Source of the DNA: Cyclobacteriaceae bacterium
Lineage (GTDB): Bacteria > Bacteroidota > Bacteroidia > Cytophagales > Cyclobacteriaceae
Length of the DNA stretch: 64,000 bases
Assembly (NCBI GenBank): GCA_016787725.1
Contig: JAEUTZ010000017.1
Coordinates: 183,723 to 247,722, forward strand
Reading direction: 5' to 3'
Made by a program: the position numbers and the translations under genes. Under the pieces are notes generated by a model. The model searched no databases and had not been told where the DNA came from. It saw only the letters and a list, made by a program, of their open reading frames with translations. Every line of letters starts with the position of its first letter. The stretch's first letter is position 1. This document shows, piece by piece, positions 61,052 to 64,000 of the stretch.

Positions 61052-62359
61052 ATGAAAACGCATGGAAAAAGGATAGGTGTTGTGCTGTTGCTGATGGTGG
61101 GGTCGCTGACGATGGTGGCGCAACAAGATCGCATCGAAGTGCCTGGTGATCACTTCAGTTTGGAGGGTGCTCTTGAATTGTTCAAAAAGTCAGCCTCCCC
61201 TGAAGAATTTGAGCGGTTGCTCAATTCGGCCGATAGTGAAGTCAACAACCTCGACTTAAATGGCGATGGTGAGATTGATTACATCCGCGTAATCGACCGG
61301 AAGGAAGGCAACATTCATGCATTCATCCTGCAAGCCGTGGTCTCGGATCAGGAGCGGCAGGATGTAGCGGTGATTGAATTGGAAAAGCTCGCCAATGGGA
61401 AAGCGATTTTGCAGATTACCGGAGACGAAGACATCTACGGCATTGAAACCATTATCGAGCCCACCGAAGAAGTGCGAATTAACGCGGGCACCAGCACGAC
61501 CCGCAACATAGTAAACGTGTGGTCCTGGCCTTCGGTGCAATACGTTTATAGTCCTTATTATATAGACTGGATCTCGCCCTGGAGCTGGAGTTACCGGCCC
61601 TTCTGGTGGCAGCCCTGGCGGCCGGTTGCCTATTACTATTATTATCCGCGTTGGGAACCGTACCACCCTTACTACTCGGTATGTTATACGCACCGGGTGA
61701 ATGCTTACCATTACTACAGGCCGTATCGGAGTTCTTCGGTGATCGTTTATAACCGACATGCTACCCAAATCAATACGTATCGTAATTCGCGCAGCTCGGA
61801 TGTTTATCGCGGTCGCGATCACAGTGAGCGGCAGTATGCTGGAACACGGAATGTTCAGGACCGGCAACGGTTAGGAAATACGCTACCCGATAATTCGCGG
61901 TCCGACCGAAACCGGCAGGATCCATTTCAACAGGAGGTGCGCAAGCGGGCCGTGGAAACTCAAGCGGAATCTACCCGGAATAGAAGTATTGACAATACCC
62001 AATCAGCGGGTTGGCAACGAACCACAGAGCGTTCGCAACGTCAGGAACAATTAAAGCGATTCGCTCCTGCCACCGATCCCGATCCTGAGTTTCGCAGGCG
62101 GGAATCCACCACGTTTTCAAACCGGGCTCCGGAAGAAAATCGAACCCGGTCGGAAGGGCAACGTCACTCCAACAGTGTAACCCGGCAGAACACCGAGCGA
62201 AAATGGAATTCCCCTGCTCCATCGGGCTCCGGGCAACGCGAACGTTCCAGTTTTGATCGCGGAGCACAACAGAGGAAAACACCTGCCGAACGCAGCCGGT
62301 CGGTGGGAAGTCCTCAAGCAAAACCGGGCACCCATTCTGGTTCGAGAAAACGACAGTAA
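61052..62359 (+). CDS. exported Tyr/Trp-rich protein
   Basis: 435-aa secreted protein. ATG 61052 is favoured because AAAAGGA lies at proper distance; ATG 61046 is two codons upstream. After a signal peptide (ending SLTMVAQQ) comes a folded domain (about 25-140) that includes an EF-hand-like loop LDLNGDGEIDYIRV, then a Tyr/Trp/Pro-rich stretch (about 165-230, e.g. WISPWSWSYRPFWWQPWRP, YYYYYPRWEPYHPYYSV) and a long Arg/Ser/Gln-rich tail (about 250-435). The last part is low complexity and likely disordered. Aromatic-rich tracts occur in surface or adhesive proteins; no function is assigned. It ends at a strong terminator. Confidence 0.75.
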   Translation: MKTHGKRIGVVLLLMVGSLTMVAQQDRIEVPGDHFSLEGALELFKKSASPEEFERLLNSADSEVNNLDLNGDGEIDYIRVIDRKEGNIHAFILQAVVSDQERQDVAVIELEKLANGKAILQITGDEDIYGIETIIEPTEEVRINAGTSTTRNIVNVWSWPSVQYVYSPYYIDWISPWSWSYRPFWWQPWRPVAYYYYYPRWEPYHPYYSVCYTHRVNAYHYYRPYRSSSVIVYNRHATQINTYRNSRSSDVYRGRDHSERQYAGTRNVQDRQRLGNTLPDNSRSDRNRQDPFQQEVRKRAVETQAESTRNRSIDNTQSAGWQRTTERSQRQEQLKRFAPATDPDPEFRRRESTTFSNRAPEENRTRSEGQRHSNSVTRQNTERKWNSPAPSGSGQRERSSFDRGAQQRKTPAERSRSVGSPQAKPGTHSGSRKRQ

Positions 62360-62373
62360 CCGGTGGGTGGTGA

Positions 62374-62404
62374 GGGAGCAGGTAGTCTGCTCCCTTATTT
62401 TTTT
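62374..62404 (+). terminator. rho-independent terminator after the Tyr/Trp-rich protein gene
   Basis: GGGAGCAG (62374-62381) / CTGCTCCC (62387-62394) with loop GTAGT, followed by TTATTTTTTT (62395-62404). It lies 15 bp after the stop of the 61052 gene, and its end touches the stop codon of the convergent 62404-62586 gene. Confidence 0.9.
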
Positions 62405-62586
62405 CAGGCGTTAAGCATTTTCAATGCTTCATATACCAAAAAGGCCGGCCACACGATCGCCTTTAGCACGCCCAACGCTCCGATCCAAAACGTAGTGGCG
62501 TTTGAGAGGTAATAGATCAAGGCGCCAATCAGGCCAAAGGCATAGACTGCGCTATGAGGCCCGTGTTGCTGAACTTCATTTTTCAT
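62404..62586 (-). CDS. small membrane protein
   Basis: 60-aa protein with two hydrophobic segments (SAVYAFGLIGALIYYLSNAT, TFWIGALGVLKAIVWPAFLV) and a polar N-terminus. Its stop codon is at 62404-62406, touching the terminator of the convergent gene. Not recognised. It may be co-regulated with neighbours, but nothing shows this. Confidence 0.75.
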   Translation of the reverse strand: MKNEVQQHGPHSAVYAFGLIGALIYYLSNATTFWIGALGVLKAIVWPAFLVYEALKMLNA

Positions 62587-62783
62587 GGTTTTTCTTTCAA
62601 AGGTCGCTACCGGTTTAGCCCCAACCCATGATGTTGGTCATACGCAAAAAATAATTTCATGAACAGGCCGACTCAACTTAAACCGACTTGATCTTTGTAT
62701 ACGTTGTTGTTTTTTAAGCTCCCCTGCTTCAAATCTTTGAGTATCTTGGCCAGATATACCTAACCACCAAGCCGCGCTTCCGT

Positions 62784-64000
62784 ATGGCCCTCAGTAAAAA
62801 ACAATCCATGATCCATACCTACCGGGAGTTTATGGAAATGTGCTTTCGTAATGATTATTCCGGAATACTGCCCCGATTCGTAGATGAAAAGATTGCCGGA
62901 TTTGGAACCGCCCTCGATGAAAAGATTCAGGGTATTGCTGGTATTAAAAAGCTGCTTAAGATCCAGAAGCGACAAAGCAAGGGGTTGGAGATTTCATGGA
63001 AAATAAAACCGGTCTCCCATTATACCAGTGAAGGCAGGAACACGGCCGTTTTTGCCGATGACGTATACCTGACTATAAAAACTGGTCATGAGATCATGAA
63101 GATGTATGTGCGGATCTCTGTGATCTTGAACTATCATGACAACCTTTGGAAAGTAATCCACTGGCATTGCTCTAAACCTGAACAAGTGGAAAGTGAAAAA
63201 GACACCTGGGGTGTAGTCAGTTGGAAGCAACGGGCCCAGGAACTGGAACGACTGGTTGCAGAAAAAACTGCGGACCTGATAAAAAAGAACCGTGAACTGG
63301 CCATTGAAGCGGCTATGGAAAAAGTGAGAGCACGTTCACTCGCCATGCAAAAGCCAGAAGAGCTAGCCGAAGTGGCCGAAGTGCTGCGCAAGGAAATGGG
63401 CGCACTCGGTGTGGAAGAACTGGAAACGAGTTCTATCTATATTGTGAACGAAAACGAAACCTCTGAGTGCTGGTACGCCATCAAAGACGTGCGCGGCAAA
63501 AACAAAAAGCTGGTCACCGACCACATGACGTTGCGCCTTGATGAAACCTGGGTGGGCCGTGAGATGCAAAAGTTTTATCGCTCGAAACAAACCCGCACCT
63601 CCATATTAATGCGCGGCAAAAACCGAAAAGAGTGGATCAACTATTGTGCGGACAAATCTTCTGTTCTGCAAGGATATTATGGTGGCGAAATTCCTGAGCG
63701 AACCTATCATTTACTAAAATTCTCTAATGGATTTATGGGCGCGGCTTCGCCTGCAGAAATCTCTGCGGAGAGTTGGGATTTGTTGCAGCGGGCGACTGCT
63801 GTTTTTTCATTTGCCTACAAGCGATTCAGCGATCTGCAAAAAGCCGAAGCACAGGCAAAAGAAGCGCAGATACAATTAGCATTGGAACGCGTGCGGGCCA
63901 GAACCATGGCCATGCAAAAAAGTGAGGAGTTGCCGGAAGCGGCTGCTTTATTATTTCAGCAGGTACAGAGCCTGGGTATGCCGGCATGGAGTGCGGGCTA
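62784..64000 (+). CDS. signalling protein with NTF2-like and repeated GAF-like domains (partial)
   Basis: 405 codons of a protein cut by the right edge. The N-terminal 1-130 is an NTF2/SnoaL-like domain (MIHTYREFMEMCFRNDYSG, ending LWKVIHWHCSKP). A helical linker follows (AQELERLVAEKTADLIKKNR), then two copies of a repeat starting AMEKVRARSLAMQKPEEL (residue 177) and ALERVRARTMAMQKSEEL (residue 366), about 190 residues apart, each leading into a GAF-like domain. Proteins of this form in Bacteroidota usually end with a histidine kinase or cyclase output domain, which would be to the right of the window. The ATG at 62784 opens the frame; ATG 62808 is an alternative. Confidence 0.8.
   Translation, partial: MALSKKQSMIHTYREFMEMCFRNDYSGILPRFVDEKIAGFGTALDEKIQGIAGIKKLLKIQKRQSKGLEISWKIKPVSHYTSEGRNTAVFADDVYLTIKTGHEIMKMYVRISVILNYHDNLWKVIHWHCSKPEQVESEKDTWGVVSWKQRAQELERLVAEKTADLIKKNRELAIEAAMEKVRARSLAMQKPEELAEVAEVLRKEMGALGVEELETSSIYIVNENETSECWYAIKDVRGKNKKLVTDHMTLRLDETWVGREMQKFYRSKQTRTSILMRGKNRKEWINYCADKSSVLQGYYGGEIPERTYHLLKFSNGFMGAASPAEISAESWDLLQRATAVFSFAYKRFSDLQKAEAQAKEAQIQLALERVRARTMAMQKSEELPEAAALLFQQVQSLGMPAWSAG

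Noticed and set aside
1-64000. tRNA, rRNA or CRISPR array
   Set aside because: No tRNA-like GGTTCGAAT arm with pairing stems, no rRNA block and no regularly spaced repeats were found in any gap.

Overview
The window is a 64-kb stretch of a Bacteroidota chromosome, most likely from the Cytophagales. The evidence is the gene repertoire (DM13, YceI, PadR and prefix-domain permease, DUF4476, DUF1761, TAXI and hemopexin-repeat proteins), secreted proteins with short signal peptides ending in A-Q, promoter elements of the TTG/TAnnTTTG type, and a nuo locus with a fused nuoCD. No rRNA, tRNA, CRISPR array or phage is visible. The placement is inference from gene content, not from a marker gene.

Layout. 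1-2590: exported peptidases (an M1 aminopeptidase cut by the left edge, and an M24 Xaa-Pro aminopeptidase), minus strand. 3063-5957: plus-strand cluster of an outer-membrane-like protein, a DM13 lipoprotein, a YceI protein and a POTRA beta-barrel. 5981-8063: peroxiredoxin, AraC regulator and AhpD-like protein, closed by a strong terminator. 8239-9944: a YHS protein and a membrane-anchored TAXI-type binding protein. 10280-12872: a small exported protein and an adenylate cyclase-TolB-TPR protein. 13017-16787: an intact RAYT transposase element, a 147-bp REP-bounded deletion derivative of it and a solitary REP, scattered around dinB and a FAD-linked oxidase. 16998-23724: two MacB/FtsX-type permeases, one under a PadR regulator with a clear operator. 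23857-24819: a tandem pair of CBS-domain proteins.

24924-39809 is a complete minus-strand respiratory complex I locus, nuoA-B-CD-E-F-G-H-I-J-K-L-M-N, with tight overlaps except for two gaps that carry copies of a dispersed repeat. The matrix-arm genes keep their FeS ligands, including the NADH module (E, F, G), so it should be a full NADH:quinone oxidoreductase.

40032-44789 looks like nucleoside/ribose salvage: nucleoside hydrolase, serine hydrolase, ribokinase and a GRP-type sugar transporter. 44826-51110 holds membrane and surface proteins (bestrophin, a hemopexin-repeat protein, DoxX, a PD40 propeller, an acidic protein). 51193-53711 holds an ArsR/AHSA1 pair with a promoter-operator, a ThuA protein and an NTF2-like protein. 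53708-55414 holds an ankyrin protein and a topoisomerase IB frameshifted exactly after its catalytic tyrosine. 55477-62586 holds a five-domain beta/gamma-crystallin-DUF4476 protein, pirin, DUF1761, a Tat-exported TIM-barrel protein and a Tyr/Trp-rich protein. A repeat-containing signalling protein runs off the right edge.

The best candidates for something new are the RAYT element with its internally deleted REP-bounded derivative, the DM13-YceI-POTRA cluster, the TAXI protein with a cytoplasmic tail and no transporter, the hemopexin-repeat protein with a cytolysin-like middle domain, and the (AT)-slippage frameshift in topoisomerase IB.
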